A DNA stretch of 64,000 nt from Pseudoxanthomonas sacheonensis (lineage in GTDB: Bacteria > Pseudomonadota > Gammaproteobacteria > Xanthomonadales > Xanthomonadaceae). Within the stretch, counting starts at the first letter, position 1; the number at the start of each line of letters is the position of its first letter. Positions 19,367 through 30,043 of this stretch are shown here, one piece after another. The translations under genes were made by a program, and so were the position numbers. The notes beneath the pieces were generated by a model that was not told the DNA's origin, did not search any database, and was given only the letters and a program-made list of their open reading frames with translations. Location of the stretch: assembly GCF_010093305.1 (NCBI RefSeq), contig NZ_PDWS01000019.1:31927-95926 (forward strand), written 5' to 3'.

Positions 19367-20809
19367 ATGCAGCGAAGCAAGGCGAAAGTCCAAGGGGCGT
19401 GGTGGGCGGGCGCCTTGGCATGCGCCTTGGCCGTTCCCGCTTCGGCACAAGAAAAGCTCACCGTGGAGCAGTTGCAGCAGCGCCTGGAAGCACTGGAGCG
19501 CCGCCTGAACGGCGCGCCGGTGGATACGGCCGAGGACGCGTCGGCCGGCGAGCCGGGGCTGGCCGGCCTGGACCAGCGTCTGCGCATCCTGGAGCGCAAG
19601 CTGGAACTGCAGCAGGAAGAGCAGGTAGCCAAGGCCAAGGAAGCGCCGGTGATCGCGGTCAACGACAAGGGTGCTTCCTTCAAGTCGGCCAATGGCGACT
19701 ACGAAGTGAAGATCCGCGGCTTGCTGCAGGGCGACGGCCGCTTCTTCCTGGATGGGGTGCCGGCGGGCAACAACGATACTTTCCTGTTGCGCACCGCGCG
19801 GCCGATCATCGAAGGTTCGCTCGGCAAGCTGGTGGGCTTCCGCTTCACGCCGGAATTCGCCGGCGACAGCGCCAGCATCGTCGATGCCTATGTGGACCTT
19901 CGTTTCGATCCCGCTTACACCGTGCGCGCGGGCAAGTTCACTTCGCCGGTGGGACTGGAGCGGCTGCAGTCTTCGTCCGCGTTGTCCGAGGTGGAGCGCG
20001 CGCTGCCCAGTGAGTTGGCGCCCAATCGCGACATAGGCATCCAGCTGCAGGGCGATTTGGCCGAAGGCCGCTTCGGCTACGCGATCGGCGTGTTCAACGG
20101 CACCGTCGACGGCCGCGATGCGGTCACCACCAATCCCGACAACGAGTTCGAGTACGCGGGGCGAGTGTTCTTCGAGCCGTTCAAGAACGACGCCAACGCG
20201 CTGTCCGGCCTGGGATTCGGCATCGGCGCCAGCGTCGGCGACAAACAGGGCGGCGGCGCCAATTTCCTGCCGCGTTACCGCACGCCCGGCCAGGTGCAAT
20301 TCTTCAACTATCGTGCCGCGGCGTTGGCCGACGGACAGCACAGCCGTATTTCCCCGCAGGGCTACTACTATCGAAATGCATTCGGATTGCTTGCCGAGTA
20401 CATTGTCTCCAAGCAGGAGGTCAGCATAGGCGGCGTCCGCGAAGAATTGTCGAACAAAGCCTGGCAGGCGACCGCCAGCTACGTGCTCACCGGCGAGGAC
20501 GCCAGCTACCGCGGCGTGGTCAAACCCTCGCATCCATTCAGTCCGGGCAAGGACGGATGGGGCGCTTTCGAACTGGTCGGCCGTTACGGCGTGCTGGAGA
20601 TCGACGAAGACGCCTTCCCGTTGTTCGCCGACCCGGCGGTGTCCGCCAGCGAAGCTTCCTCCTGGACGGTAGGTTTGAACTGGTATCTCAACAGCAACCT
20701 CAAGCTGGTATTGAACTACCTGCATACGAGTCTGGAAGGCGGCGCCGCGGGCGGCGCCGACCGCGAAGACGAGAAAGCCGTATTCACGCGCCTGCAAGTA
20801 GCCTTCTGA
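19367..20809 (+). CDS. OprO/OprP-type porin
   Basis: A 480-residue outer-membrane porin. A signal peptide (ending near ASAQ) is followed by a coiled-coil heptad region ([18 protein letters not shown]), as in OprP-type trimeric porins, and then a beta-barrel ([54 protein letters not shown]) ending in a terminal Phe (LQVAF). Family members are phosphate- or pyrophosphate-selective. Here the gene is 19 bp before sbp-cysTWA, suggesting sulfate as the natural substrate. The ATG at 19367 is preceded by GGAACAGGA; an upstream start at 19301 would place residues before the signal peptide. Confidence 0.9.
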   Translation: MQRSKAKVQGAWWAGALACALAVPASAQEKLTVEQLQQRLEALERRLNGAPVDTAEDASAGEPGLAGLDQRLRILERKLELQQEEQVAKAKEAPVIAVNDKGASFKSANGDYEVKIRGLLQGDGRFFLDGVPAGNNDTFLLRTARPIIEGSLGKLVGFRFTPEFAGDSASIVDAYVDLRFDPAYTVRAGKFTSPVGLERLQSSSALSEVERALPSELAPNRDIGIQLQGDLAEGRFGYAIGVFNGTVDGRDAVTTNPDNEFEYAGRVFFEPFKNDANALSGLGFGIGASVGDKQGGGANFLPRYRTPGQVQFFNYRAAALADGQHSRISPQGYYYRNAFGLLAEYIVSKQEVSIGGVREELSNKAWQATASYVLTGEDASYRGVVKPSHPFSPGKDGWGAFELVGRYGVLEIDEDAFPLFADPAVSASEASSWTVGLNWYLNSNLKLVLNYLHTSLEGGAAGGADREDEKAVFTRLQVAF

Positions 20810-20828
20810 AAAAACCGGAGCCATTCCC

Positions 20829-21851
20829 ATGAAAATCGCCCCGATTCCATCGTCTCTCCGGGCCTTGCTGCTCGCCTTCGGTCTGACCATCGCTGCGGGC
20901 GCCTTGGCCAAGGACGTGAAGCTGCTCAATGTCTCCTACGATCCCACCCGCGAGCTTTACCGCGATTTCAACGCCGCTTTCGCCAAGGACTGGTTGCAGA
21001 AGAAAGGGCAGAAGGTGGAAATAGAAACTTCGCATGGCGGTTCCGGCAAGCAGGCGCGCGCGGTGATCGACGGGCTTGAGGCCGACGTAGTAACGCTGGC
21101 ACTGGCCTACGACGTGGATTCCATTGCACAGCGCGCCAAGTTGTTCCCGGCCAGCTGGCAGAAGCGCCTGCCCGAAAACAGCTCGCCGTACACTTCCACC
21201 ATCGTATTCCTGGTGCGCAAGGGCAACCCGAAGAAGATCAAGGACTGGCCCGACTTGCTGCGGCCCGGCGTCGCGGTGATCACGCCCAACCCCAAGACTT
21301 CCGGAGGCGCGCGCTGGAACTATCTCGCCGCATGGGCCTACGGTTTGAAGATTTTCAAGGGAGACGAAGCCAAGACCCGCAACATGGTGCGCGCGCTGTT
21401 CCGCAACGTGCCGGTGCTGGATACCGGCGCGCGCGGATCCACCACTACTTTCGTGCAGAACGGAATAGGCGACGTGCTGCTGGCGTGGGAAAACGAAGCA
21501 TTCCTGTCCATCGAGGAACTGGGCCCGGACAAGTTCGAGATCGTCGTGCCCAAACTGTCGATCCTGGCCGAACCGCCGGTGGCGCTGGTGGACAAGAACG
21601 TGGACAAGCATGGAACCCGCGAAGTGGCGCAGGCGTATCTGCAGTACCTGTATTCGCCGGAAGGGCAGAAGATCGCCGCCAAGCACTACTATCGTCCGCG
21701 CTATCCTCAATATGCCGACCCGGCCGACGTCGCGCGCTTCCCGAAAGTCGAGCTGGTGACCATCGACCAGGTATTCGGCTCATGGGCCCAGGCGCAGGCC
21801 AAGCATTTCGCCGAGGGCGGCGTGTTCGACCAGATCCAGTCGGAGAAATAA
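20829..21851 (+). CDS. sbp: Sulfate ABC transporter substrate-binding protein
   Basis: A 340-residue periplasmic binding protein with a signal peptide cleaved near GALA. Sulfate-binding family features are [40 protein letters not shown], and [19 protein letters not shown], which line the anion site. It delivers sulfate or thiosulfate to the CysTWA permease. It is second in a porin-sbp-cysT-cysW-cysA operon, with 0-19 bp between genes. Confidence 0.95.
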   Translation: MKIAPIPSSLRALLLAFGLTIAAGALAKDVKLLNVSYDPTRELYRDFNAAFAKDWLQKKGQKVEIETSHGGSGKQARAVIDGLEADVVTLALAYDVDSIAQRAKLFPASWQKRLPENSSPYTSTIVFLVRKGNPKKIKDWPDLLRPGVAVITPNPKTSGGARWNYLAAWAYGLKIFKGDEAKTRNMVRALFRNVPVLDTGARGSTTTFVQNGIGDVLLAWENEAFLSIEELGPDKFEIVVPKLSILAEPPVALVDKNVDKHGTREVAQAYLQYLYSPEGQKIAAKHYYRPRYPQYADPADVARFPKVELVTIDQVFGSWAQAQAKHFAEGGVFDQIQSEK

Positions 21852-22706
21852 TTGGCAGCGACCGCACCCTTGCCGTCCGCCAGGCGGGCACGACGCAATC
21901 GCGTGGTGCCCGGTTTTGGTTTGAGCCTGGGCGTCACCTTGGCTTGGCTTTCGTTGATCGTGCTGATTCCGCTGGCCGGTCTGCTGCTGAAGGCTGGTGG
22001 CCTGGGCTGGCAGGGCCTATGGCAGATCTGGACCGAACCGCGCGTGCTGGCTGCGTTGAAATTGAGCTTCGGTACCGCACTGGTCGCGGCGGCATTCAAC
22101 GCGGTGATGGGCACGCTGGTGGCCTGGGTACTGGTGCGCTACCGCTTTCCCGGCAAGCGCGTGTTCGATGCGATGATCGACCTGCCATTCGCCTTGCCCA
22201 CCGCCGTGGCCGGCATCGCGCTGACTTCGCTGTACGGACCCAATGGCTGGGTGGGGCGTTGGTTCGAAAGCGTCGGCATCAAAATCGCCTACACGCCGCT
22301 GGGCATTACCCTGGCGCTGGTGTTCATCGGCCTGCCGTTCGTGGTGCGGGTAGTCCAACCGGTGCTGTCCGAAGTGGAGCGCGAACTGGAGGAGGCCGCC
22401 GCGACGCTGGGCGCCAACCGCTGGCAGGCGGTGCGGCGGGTGATCCTACCGGCGCTGTGGCCGGCGATCGTGACCGGCTTCGGCTTGGCCTTCGCGCGCG
22501 GCGTCGGCGAATACGGCTCGGTGATCTTCATCGCCGGCAACCTGCCGGGCCTGACCGAAATCGCTCCGTTGCTGATCACTTTCAGACTGGACGAATACCA
22601 ATACGCCGACGCCGCGGCCATCGCCCTGGCGATGCTGCTGCTGTCGCTGCTGATGCTGCTGGCGATCAATGCGCTGCAGGCGAAGCTCTCACGGCGCGGA
22701 CGTTAA
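21852..22706 (+). CDS. cysT: Sulfate ABC transporter permease CysT (CysU)
   Basis: A 284-residue inner-membrane permease with six predicted helices. The EAA loop is at [20 protein letters not shown]. Family segments [20 protein letters not shown] and [12 protein letters not shown] are clear. It forms the channel with CysW. The start is TTG at 21852, directly abutting the TAA stop of sbp, which points to translational coupling. Confidence 0.95.
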   Translation: MAATAPLPSARRARRNRVVPGFGLSLGVTLAWLSLIVLIPLAGLLLKAGGLGWQGLWQIWTEPRVLAALKLSFGTALVAAAFNAVMGTLVAWVLVRYRFPGKRVFDAMIDLPFALPTAVAGIALTSLYGPNGWVGRWFESVGIKIAYTPLGITLALVFIGLPFVVRVVQPVLSEVERELEEAAATLGANRWQAVRRVILPALWPAIVTGFGLAFARGVGEYGSVIFIAGNLPGLTEIAPLLITFRLDEYQYADAAAIALAMLLLSLLMLLAINALQAKLSRRGR

Positions 22707-22707
22707 G

Positions 22708-23676
22708 ATGAGCGAAGCCACGACCGCCGTCATCGCCCTGCCGTCCGAGAACTCCTTGGTGACCCCCGCCAGCGACCGCCGCAGCAACGCTACTCCCGCG
22801 ATCACCGAACCGCGCTGGGTGCAGCTGCTGTTGATCGGCGCCGCGTTGCTGTTCCTGCTCGGTTTCCTGCTGTTGCCGCTGGTGCTGGTGTTCGCCGAAG
22901 CGCTGGGCAATGGCGTGCAGGCATTCGTTGATGCGGTTACCGAAACCGACGCCCTGGCCGCGATCGAGCTCACCCTGCTGGTGACCGCGATCGTGGTGCC
23001 GCTGAACCTGGTCTTCGGCATCGCTGCAGCATGGGCGATCAGCAAGCACGAGTTCCGCGGCAAGCGCCTGCTGGTGAGCCTGATCGATCTTCCCTTCGCG
23101 GTCTCGCCGGTGGTGGCGGGCCTGGTGTTCGTGCTGATCTTCGGCGCGCAGGGCTGGGCCTGGCCGTTGATCGAGGAAGGCTGGCATTTCGATCTCCCGT
23201 TGCTCGGCGCAACCACGCTGCAGTTGCCGAAGATCATCTACGCCGTGCCGGGCATCGTGCTGGCGACGGTATTCGTCACCTTCCCCTTCATCGCCCGCGA
23301 GCTGATGCCGCTGATGGAGCAGCAGGGCACCGACGAAGAACTGGCTGCGTTGAGCCTGGGCGCCAGCGGCTGGCAGACGTTCTGGCGCGTGACCCTGCCC
23401 AACATCCGCTGGGCGCTGCTGTACGGCGTGCTGCTGTGCAGTGCGCGGGCGATGGGCGAGTTCGGCGCGGTATCGGTGGTGTCGGGGCATATCCGCGGCC
23501 GCACCAACACGCTGCCGCTGCATGTGGAAGCGCTCTACAACGACATCGGCCAGAGCCATGGCGCCGCCTTCGCGGTCGCCTCGCTGCTGGCCATCACCGC
23601 GCTGATCACTCTGGTGGTCAAGGCATACCTGGAATGGCGGCACGGCGAATCGCTCGCCGCCAACCATCGTCATTGA
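22708..23676 (+). CDS. cysW: Sulfate ABC transporter permease CysW
   Basis: A 322-residue permease, somewhat longer than usual because of a 35-residue polar N-terminal extension before the first helix. The core has [20 protein letters not shown], the EAA loop [20 protein letters not shown] and [17 protein letters not shown]. It pairs with CysT. The ATG at 22708 begins one base after the cysT stop. Confidence 0.95.
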   Translation: MSEATTAVIALPSENSLVTPASDRRSNATPAITEPRWVQLLLIGAALLFLLGFLLLPLVLVFAEALGNGVQAFVDAVTETDALAAIELTLLVTAIVVPLNLVFGIAAAWAISKHEFRGKRLLVSLIDLPFAVSPVVAGLVFVLIFGAQGWAWPLIEEGWHFDLPLLGATTLQLPKIIYAVPGIVLATVFVTFPFIARELMPLMEQQGTDEELAALSLGASGWQTFWRVTLPNIRWALLYGVLLCSARAMGEFGAVSVVSGHIRGRTNTLPLHVEALYNDIGQSHGAAFAVASLLAITALITLVVKAYLEWRHGESLAANHRH

Positions 23677-23686
23677 GGCTGCACCC

Positions 23687-24736
23687 ATGACCATCCGCAT
23701 CGAAAACCTCAGCAAGCGCTATGGCGATTTCACTGCCCTGGATGGCATCAGCCTGAATGTGCGCGACGGCGAACTGCTGGCGTTGCTGGGGCCTTCCGGT
23801 TCCGGCAAGACCACCTTGCTGCGCGCCATTGCCGGCCTGGAACAGGCCGATGGCGGCCGCGTGCTGCTGGGCGGCGAAGACGCTTCGCAGTTGAGCGTGC
23901 AGGCCAGGCGGGTGGGCTTCGTGTTCCAGCACTACGCGTTGTTCCGGCACATGAACGTACGCGAGAACATCGCCTTCGGCCTGCGCGTGCGCCGCGGCGA
24001 AAAGCGCTGGCCCGACGCGCGCATCCGCGAACGGGTCAGCGAACTGCTCTCGCTGGTGCAGTTGGAAGGGCTGGAAGCGCGCTTTCCGTCGCAACTCTCC
24101 GGCGGCCAGCGCCAACGCGTGGCGCTGGCGCGCGCGCTGGCGATCGAACCGCGCGTGTTGCTGCTGGACGAGCCGTTCGGCGCGCTGGACGCGCAGGTGC
24201 GCCGCGATCTGCGCCGCTGGTTGCGCGAGATCCACGACCGCACCGGATTGACTACCGTGTTCGTCACCCACGACCAGGAGGAAGCGCTGGAACTCGCCGA
24301 CCGGGTCGCCATCCTCAATCAGGGCCGCATCGAACAGCTGGGCAGTCCGGCCGAGACCTACGACGAACCGGCCAGCCCGTTCGTGTATTCCTTCGTCGGC
24401 GCGGTCAATCGGTTGCCTGGGCATTCGACGCAAGGGCGGCTGCGGGTCGCGGGGCTGGATCTGGATCTTCGCGACAAACCGGAGCTGCAGGGTCCGGTCG
24501 AACTCTATGTGCGCCCGGAGCATCTGGCGGTGACCGATTCGGGCGATACCTGGCTGGCGACCGTGCTGGCTAGCCAGCGCAGCGGGCCACGGCAGCGTTT
24601 GTGGGCGCGTCTGCAGGAAGGCGATGCGGAGGTCGAAGTGGAACTGCCGGGAGGGGCAGGGCTACCGGCTTATCCGACGGGCTCCCAAATCCGGCTGGCG
24701 CCATCGCGATTCGGCGTGTTCGCAGCGGGGGAATAG
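23687..24736 (+). CDS. cysA: Sulfate/thiosulfate ABC transporter ATP-binding protein CysA
   Basis: A 349-residue ATPase with Walker A (GPSGSGKTT), Q-loop ([12 protein letters not shown]), signature (LSGGQRQR), Walker B ([13 protein letters not shown]) and H-loop ([11 protein letters not shown]). A C-terminal TOBE-like domain ([21 protein letters not shown]) follows. It powers sulfate import through CysTW. It begins 10 bp after cysW. No hairpin terminator is visible after it. The next gene has its own promoter. Confidence 0.95.
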   Translation: MTIRIENLSKRYGDFTALDGISLNVRDGELLALLGPSGSGKTTLLRAIAGLEQADGGRVLLGGEDASQLSVQARRVGFVFQHYALFRHMNVRENIAFGLRVRRGEKRWPDARIRERVSELLSLVQLEGLEARFPSQLSGGQRQRVALARALAIEPRVLLLDEPFGALDAQVRRDLRRWLREIHDRTGLTTVFVTHDQEEALELADRVAILNQGRIEQLGSPAETYDEPASPFVYSFVGAVNRLPGHSTQGRLRVAGLDLDLRDKPELQGPVELYVRPEHLAVTDSGDTWLATVLASQRSGPRQRLWARLQEGDAEVEVELPGGAGLPAYPTGSQIRLAPSRFGVFAAGE

Positions 24737-24785
24737 TTCCATCTGAAACATCCGAAAGTTTGCGCGAACTTTATGGCGTGGGTAC

Positions 24786-24814
24786 TTGACGAGGCGAATG
24801 TTGCGTCGCAATAT
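24786..24814 (+). promoter_or_regulatory. Candidate sigma-70 promoter of the TorF-type porin
   Basis: TTGACG (24786-24791) and CAATAT (24809-24814) with a 17-bp spacer, 85 bp before the ATG of the next gene, in an AT-richer intergenic stretch. Confidence 0.65.
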
Positions 24815-24898
24815 CAATTCGGTTAAAAAATCGTGAACCTGCGATTGCGATTTTGTTTAAACCCGCGCCCGAAGCCCACGCCTATCAGGAGAACCCGG

Positions 24899-25681
24899 AT
24901 GAAGCCAGTCAAACTCAGTATTGCTCTAGCGGTCGCATTGTTGGCGACACCGTTTGTGTCGTTTGCTCAAGAAGCCGAGGCGCCCGCCGCCGAAGAAGAG
25001 GCTTCGTCGCCTTTCAGCGCCACCTTCGCCGTCACCTCCGACTACGTGTTCCGCGGCGTGTCGCAGACCGATGAAGGCCCCGCCTTCCAGGCTGGCGTGA
25101 CCTACTCGGCGCCCTTCGGCCTGTATGCGGGCATCTGGGGCTCCAACGTGGATTTCGGCGATCCGGATCCGGCAGCCGGCATTCGCGGCCCAAACTACGA
25201 GCTCGACTACTTCGTCGGTTGGAACAAGGATCTGAGCGATGCGTGGAATCTCGACCTCGGCGTAACCCGCTACACCTACGAGGACGACAGCAGGTTCTAC
25301 GGCAACATCAACTACAACGAATATATCGCCAAGCTGACGTGGAGCGGTCCGGTGACGATCGGCGGCATCCTTGCCTATGCCGATGATTACGGCAATGCCG
25401 ATGCCGAAGAGATATACAGCGGCCTGTCGGCTTCATATGACATCGGTGAGTCCGGCTTCAGCCTTGGCGCATCGACTGGCTACACCTCGATTGAGGCGGC
25501 TGATGACGGTGGTCGCTCCGATTACTTCGATGGTTCGGTCACGCTCAGCAAGAGCTTCGGTCCGGCCACCGCCACGGTGGGTTATTACGACACCTTCGGT
25601 TCCGATGCCGACGAACTGAAGGACGGCTCGGACATCTACGACGATCGCGTGGCGGTGACCATTACCGTCGCGGTGCCGTAA
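24899..25681 (+). CDS. TorF family putative porin (TIGR02001/Gcw_chp type)
   Basis: A 260-residue outer-membrane beta-barrel protein. The signal peptide ends near VSFAQ, followed by a Glu/Ala-rich stretch. The family hallmark FAVTSDYVFRGVSQTDEGPA then leads into alternating barrel strands (GLYAGIWGSNVDFG, ELDYFVGWNKDLSD). The function is not established; it may take up small anions or metal-related solutes. The ATG at 24899 follows CAGGAGAA; an earlier in-frame start at 24833 would mask the signal peptide. A terminator follows, so it is a single transcription unit. Confidence 0.9.
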   Translation: MKPVKLSIALAVALLATPFVSFAQEAEAPAAEEEASSPFSATFAVTSDYVFRGVSQTDEGPAFQAGVTYSAPFGLYAGIWGSNVDFGDPDPAAGIRGPNYELDYFVGWNKDLSDAWNLDLGVTRYTYEDDSRFYGNINYNEYIAKLTWSGPVTIGGILAYADDYGNADAEEIYSGLSASYDIGESGFSLGASTGYTSIEAADDGGRSDYFDGSVTLSKSFGPATATVGYYDTFGSDADELKDGSDIYDDRVAVTITVAVP

Positions 25682-25716
25682 GCGGTCGCTACAAACCGCT
25701 AGAGCAAAAAAACCGG

Positions 25717-25742
25717 AAGGGCGCCGAAAGGCGCCCTTCTTT
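25717..25742 (+). terminator. Rho-independent terminator of the TorF-type porin
   Basis: Perfect 9-bp stem AAGGGCGCC with loop GAAA and complement GGCGCCCTT, then CTTTGT. It lies 36 bp after the stop codon. Confidence 0.85.
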
Positions 25743-25853
25743 GTAGCCATGCCGGTGAGTACGGAACGTGCGTCAATTCCAGCAGTAGGTCGGGGCTACG
25801 CCCCCGACACCCGGGAAGGTCGGTTCACGCGTCGGCCACGTAGAGTCAGCCGC

Positions 25854-26888
25854 TCAGTTCCAGCTCAATACCACCTTGCCGGCCTTGCCCGCTTCCATCA
25901 GGTCGAAGCCCTTCTGGAAATCGTCGATAGGCATCTGGTGGGTCAGCACCTTGCCCAGCGGGAAACCGCCCAGCACCAGCTGGGTCATCTTGTACCAGGT
26001 CTCGTACATCTTGCGGCCGTAGATGCCCTGCACGGTGAGGCCCTTGAAGATGATGCGGTCCCAATCCACGCCGGCGCCCTTGGGCAGAATACCGAGCAGC
26101 GCGATCTTGCCGCCGTGGTACATGCAGTCGAGCATGTCGTTGAAGGCCGCGGGATTGCCGCTCATCTCCAGGCCCACGTCGAAGCCTTCCATGTGCAGAT
26201 CGGCCATCACGTCCTTCAGCGATTGCTTGGCCACGTTGACCACGCGGGTGGCGCCCATGTCGGCCGCCAGTTTCAAGCGGAAATCGTTGACGTCGGTGAC
26301 CACCACGTTGCGCGCGCCGATGTGCTTGCAGATGCCCGCGGCGATCACGCCGATGGGGCCGGCGCCGGTGATCAGCACGTCCTCGCCGACCACGTCGAAT
26401 TCCAGCGCGCAGTGCGCGGCGTTGCCGTAGGGGTCGAAGAACGCGGCCAGTTCGCTGGGAATCTGGTCGGGGATGGGCCACAGGTTGCTGGCCGGCATCA
26501 CCATGTATTCGGCGAAGGCGCCATCGCGGTTCACGCCGATGCCCACCGTGTGCGGGCACAGGTGCGGACGGCCGCCGCGGCAGTTGCGGCAGTGGCCGCA
26601 GACGATGTGCCCTTCGGCGGAAACACGCTGGCCCAACACGTAACCGCTGACGCCCGGGCCCATCTCCACGATGCGACCCACGAACTCGTGGCCGATCACC
26701 AGACCCGGTTTGATGGTGCGCTGGCTCCAGTCGTCCCACAGATAGATGTGCAGATCGGTGCCGCAGATCGCGGTCTTCTCCAGCTTGATCAGCACTTCAT
26801 TGGGGCCGGGCTGGGGCACGGGCACCTGTTCCATCCAGATCCCTTTGCCTGCTTCCCGTTTGACCAGTGCTTTCATCGTTTGCGCCAT
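25854..26888 (-). CDS. tdh: L-threonine 3-dehydrogenase
   Basis: A 344-residue zinc medium-chain dehydrogenase. [14 protein letters not shown] contains the catalytic-zinc Cys42. [12 protein letters not shown] follows, with the structural-zinc cysteines in [15 protein letters not shown]. The NAD-binding motif is in [20 protein letters not shown]. It oxidises threonine to 2-amino-3-ketobutyrate, the substrate of Kbl (17958-19175). The two genes share a strand but are 6.7 kb apart, with the porin/sulfate genes between them on the other strand. The ATG at 26888 fits the family; ATG 26876 is a possible alternative. Confidence 0.95.
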   Translation of the reverse strand: MAQTMKALVKREAGKGIWMEQVPVPQPGPNEVLIKLEKTAICGTDLHIYLWDDWSQRTIKPGLVIGHEFVGRIVEMGPGVSGYVLGQRVSAEGHIVCGHCRNCRGGRPHLCPHTVGIGVNRDGAFAEYMVMPASNLWPIPDQIPSELAAFFDPYGNAAHCALEFDVVGEDVLITGAGPIGVIAAGICKHIGARNVVVTDVNDFRLKLAADMGATRVVNVAKQSLKDVMADLHMEGFDVGLEMSGNPAAFNDMLDCMYHGGKIALLGILPKGAGVDWDRIIFKGLTVQGIYGRKMYETWYKMTQLVLGGFPLGKVLTHQMPIDDFQKGFDLMEAGKAGKVVLSWN

Positions 26889-27034
26889 GACGGTGCAGGC
26901 CCTGCCTTGAGAGAGGGCGCGAATTATACGCCGCCGCCCATGGCCGGCCGTTGGCCCTCCCTGCCATAAGTCATGGAGTCGCCGGCAAACAGGCTGGCTA
27001 CAATCCAAAGTCCATGATCTGCAAGGAATTGCCC

Positions 27035-29200
27035 GTGCGTTTGAACCTGCTTGCCGTTTCGCTAGCCGTCGCCTTCGCGGCCCAGACCGGCGCCGCCCAG
27101 GCCGCCGAAGGCATGTGGGTGCCGCAACAGCTTCCCGAAATCTCCGGGCCGTTGAAGAAGGCCGGCCTCAAGCTCAACCCCAAGCAACTGGCCGATCTGA
27201 CCGGCGACCCGATGGGCGCGGTAGTGGCGCTGGGCGGCTGCACGGCAAGTTTCGTTTCCCCGGGCGGCCTGGTGGTCACCAACCACCATTGCGCTTACGG
27301 CGCCATCCAGCTGAACTCGACCGCGGAGAAAAACCTGATCAAGCAGGGCTTCAACCCGGCTACGCCCGCCGATGAAGTCAGCGCAGGTCCCAACGCGCGC
27401 ATCTACGTGCTGGATTCGATCAAGGACGCCACCGCCGAGGCCAAGGCCGCCATCGCCTCGGCCGGCGACGATCCGTTGGCGCGGACTCGCGCACTGGAAA
27501 CCTTCGACAAAAAACTCACTGCCGAATGCGAGGCCGAAGCGGGCTTCCGCTGCAAGCTCTACAGTTTTTCCGGCGGCAATGCCTATCGCCTGTTCCGCAA
27601 TCTGGAAATCAAGGACGTGCGCCTTGCCTATGCGCCGCCCAGCGGAGTGGGCAAGTACGGCGGCGAAATCGACAACTGGATGTGGCCGCGCCATACCGGC
27701 GACTTCGCTTTCTATCGCGCCTATGTGGGCAAGGATGGCAAGCCGGCCGCGTTCTCCAAAGACAACGTGCCTTACCGGCCGAAGCACTGGTTGAAGTTCG
27801 CCGACAAGGCGCTGGGCGAGGGCGACTTCGTGATGGTGGCCGGCTATCCGGGATCCACCAACCGCTACGCGCTGGCCAGCGAATTCGACAGCACCGCAGG
27901 CTGGAATTATCCGATTGCCGTCAAGCACTACAAGAACCTGATCGCGCTGGTGGACGCGGCAGGCAAGAAGAATCCCGATATCCAGGTGAAGTACGCCAGC
28001 ACCATGGCCGGTTGGAACAACACCAGCAAGAACTACGAAGGCCAGCTGGCGGGCTTCGAGCGCATCGATGCCGCCTGGCAGAAGCACGCCGATGAAGAAG
28101 CGGTTCTGGTGTGGCTGCGTGGCCGCGGCGCGCAGGGAAATGCCGCGCTGGCGGCGCACGACAAGCTGATCGAACTCGGCGAGGCGGCCAAGACCACGCG
28201 CGAACGCGATCTGGTCGTCGGCCAGATCAACAACACCGCGATGCTGGGTACGGCGATCCAGTTGTACCGCCTGTCCATCGAACGCGAAAAACCCGACGCC
28301 GAGCGCGAGGCCGGTTACCAGCAACGCGACTATCCCTCCATCGAAGGCGCACAGAAACAGCTGGAGCGGCGCTATGTGCCGGCGATGGACCGGCAATTGC
28401 AGCAGTATTGGTTGCGGCAGTACGTGCAGCTGCCGGCGGCGCAAAGACTGGCCCCTATCGACAAGTTTCTGGTCGGCAGCAAAGAGCAGAACCTCACCCG
28501 TGCGCTGGACCGGTTGGCCAAGACCAGGCTGGGCAGCACCGACGAGCGCATGAAGTGGCTGAAGGCGGACCGCAAGGCGTTCGAATCCAGCACCGATCCC
28601 GCCATCCAATACGCCGTCGCAGTGATGCCTTCGCTGCTCAAGCTTGAGGAGGAGCGCAAGACGCGGGCTGGCGAGGCCTTGCTGGTGCGGCCGGTCTATC
28701 TGCAGGCGGTGGCCGATTACCGCAAGAGCAAGGGCGAGTTCGTGTATCCAGACGCCAACCTTTCGCTGCGCATCACTTTCGGCAACGTGGTCGGTTACCA
28801 GCCGAAGGACGGAGTGGAATACACGCCGTTCACCACTGTCGAAGGCGTCGCCGCCAAGGCGACCGGCGCGGAGCCGTTCGACGCGCCGCAGGCCTTGCTC
28901 GATGCGGTCAAGGCCAGGCGTTACGGCGGTCTGGAAGACAAGCGCCTGGGCACGGTGCCGGTGGATTATCTGTCCAACCTGGACATCACCGGCGGCAATT
29001 CCGGTTCCCCGGTATTGGATGCGCACGGCAAGCTGGTGGGGCTGGCGTTCGACGGCAACTGGGAGTCGGTCAGTTCCAATTGGGTGTTCGATCCGAAGAT
29101 GACGCGCATGATCTCCGTCGATGGCCGCTACCTGCGCTGGATCATGCAGGAGGTCTACCCGGCGCCGCGGCTGCTGAAGGAAATGGGCGCGGCGCGCTGA
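27035..29200 (+). CDS. S46 family dipeptidyl peptidase, DPP7/DAP BII type
   Basis: A 721-residue secreted serine peptidase of MEROPS family S46. The signal peptide ends near AAQA, and the mature protein starts with [10 protein letters not shown]. The triad is His85 (TNHHCAYG), Asp223 ([12 protein letters not shown]) and Ser656 (GGNSGSPV). Gly674, 18 residues after the serine, is the position that is Gly in DPP7/DAP BII and Arg in the acidic-specific DPP11. That predicts release of dipeptides with broad or hydrophobic P1 preference. GTG at 27035 is chosen because AAGGA lies seven bases upstream and it gives the family length; ATG at 27014 lacks such a site. It acts in the periplasm or outside the cell in peptide use. 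Confidence 0.93.
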   Translation: MRLNLLAVSLAVAFAAQTGAAQAAEGMWVPQQLPEISGPLKKAGLKLNPKQLADLTGDPMGAVVALGGCTASFVSPGGLVVTNHHCAYGAIQLNSTAEKNLIKQGFNPATPADEVSAGPNARIYVLDSIKDATAEAKAAIASAGDDPLARTRALETFDKKLTAECEAEAGFRCKLYSFSGGNAYRLFRNLEIKDVRLAYAPPSGVGKYGGEIDNWMWPRHTGDFAFYRAYVGKDGKPAAFSKDNVPYRPKHWLKFADKALGEGDFVMVAGYPGSTNRYALASEFDSTAGWNYPIAVKHYKNLIALVDAAGKKNPDIQVKYASTMAGWNNTSKNYEGQLAGFERIDAAWQKHADEEAVLVWLRGRGAQGNAALAAHDKLIELGEAAKTTRERDLVVGQINNTAMLGTAIQLYRLSIEREKPDAEREAGYQQRDYPSIEGAQKQLERRYVPAMDRQLQQYWLRQYVQLPAAQRLAPIDKFLVGSKEQNLTRALDRLAKTRLGSTDERMKWLKADRKAFESSTDPAIQYAVAVMPSLLKLEEERKTRAGEALLVRPVYLQAVADYRKSKGEFVYPDANLSLRITFGNVVGYQPKDGVEYTPFTTVEGVAAKATGAEPFDAPQALLDAVKARRYGGLEDKRLGTVPVDYLSNLDITGGNSGSPVLDAHGKLVGLAFDGNWESVSSNWVFDPKMTRMISVDGRYLRWIMQEVYPAPRLLKEMGAAR

Positions 29201-29394
29201 TCGACACGGGCATCCGTCCATGGCAATGGTTTGCCCCGGTTCTTGGCGCTGACCACTGTTGGTTTGCCGGCGCGCTGCGGCGCGTTCTGGCGTCATGGCG
29301 CTTTGGGTTTGTCGCGGCGCGGTATCATTCGCTCCCGTCGTCGTTTCAAGCCCTGGAACGCCCGGCTTCACCTCTACACGGAACCATTCCCCCA

Positions 29395-30039
29395 ATGCGC
29401 ATCCTGCTTGCCCGCCACGGCGAAACGCCGTGGAACGCCGAAGGCCGCTACCAAGGCCAGATCGACATCCCGTTATCGCCCATGGGCGAATCGCAGGCCG
29501 CTGCGCTGGGCGTGCGCCTGGCGGACGTCGACATCGCCCGCGCGGTGGCCTCGCCGCTGTCGCGCGCGCGCCGCACTGCCGAACTGGCCCTGGGCGAAGC
29601 GCGGGTGCCGATGCTCGCCCTGGACCCCGATCTGCAGGAAATCGCGCACGGCGAATGGGAAGGCTTGCTGGCCAGCGAAATCAACGACAAAGATCCGGCA
29701 CGGCTGCGTGCGTGGCGCGAAGAGCCCGAAACCGTGCTCATGCCCGGCGGAGAATCCCTGCGCCAGGTGCTGGACCGTTCCTGGCAGGGGCTGTCGCGCG
29801 CGGCCGATGGCCTGGGCGAGGGCGACACGCTGCTGGTCGTCGCGCACGATGCGGTCAATCGCGTGATCCTGTGCCGCGTCCTCGGCCTGCCCTTGTCCAA
29901 GCTGTGGAGCTTCCGCCAGGCGCCGACTACGCTCAACCTGCTGGAAGGCCCGGACGTGGAGCATCTGGAAATCGTCCGTCTCAACGATTGCGCGCACCAC
30001 ACGCCGTTCTTCGGCGAAGCGGTGCATCGGGCGCTGTAA
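29395..30039 (+). CDS. Histidine phosphatase family protein (phosphoglycerate mutase-like)
   Basis: A 214-residue protein of the histidine phosphatase superfamily. The catalytic RHG motif is in LLARHGETPWNAEGRYQG, with the second histidine in LLVVAHDAVNRV and the acid-base Glu in EIAHGEWEGL. The substrate is not predictable; phosphoglycerate, nucleotide or cofactor-phosphate substrates occur in this family. The ATG at 29395 is directly before the motif. The stop is 4 bp before folC, so the two are probably co-transcribed. Confidence 0.9.
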   Translation: MRILLARHGETPWNAEGRYQGQIDIPLSPMGESQAAALGVRLADVDIARAVASPLSRARRTAELALGEARVPMLALDPDLQEIAHGEWEGLLASEINDKDPARLRAWREEPETVLMPGGESLRQVLDRSWQGLSRAADGLGEGDTLLVVAHDAVNRVILCRVLGLPLSKLWSFRQAPTTLNLLEGPDVEHLEIVRLNDCAHHTPFFGEAVHRAL

Positions 30040-30043
30040 GTCC

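Noticed and set aside
27062..29395. A 777-residue minus-strand open frame opposite the S46 peptidase.
   Set aside because: Antisense shadow of a gene with clear catalytic motifs; no family resemblance.
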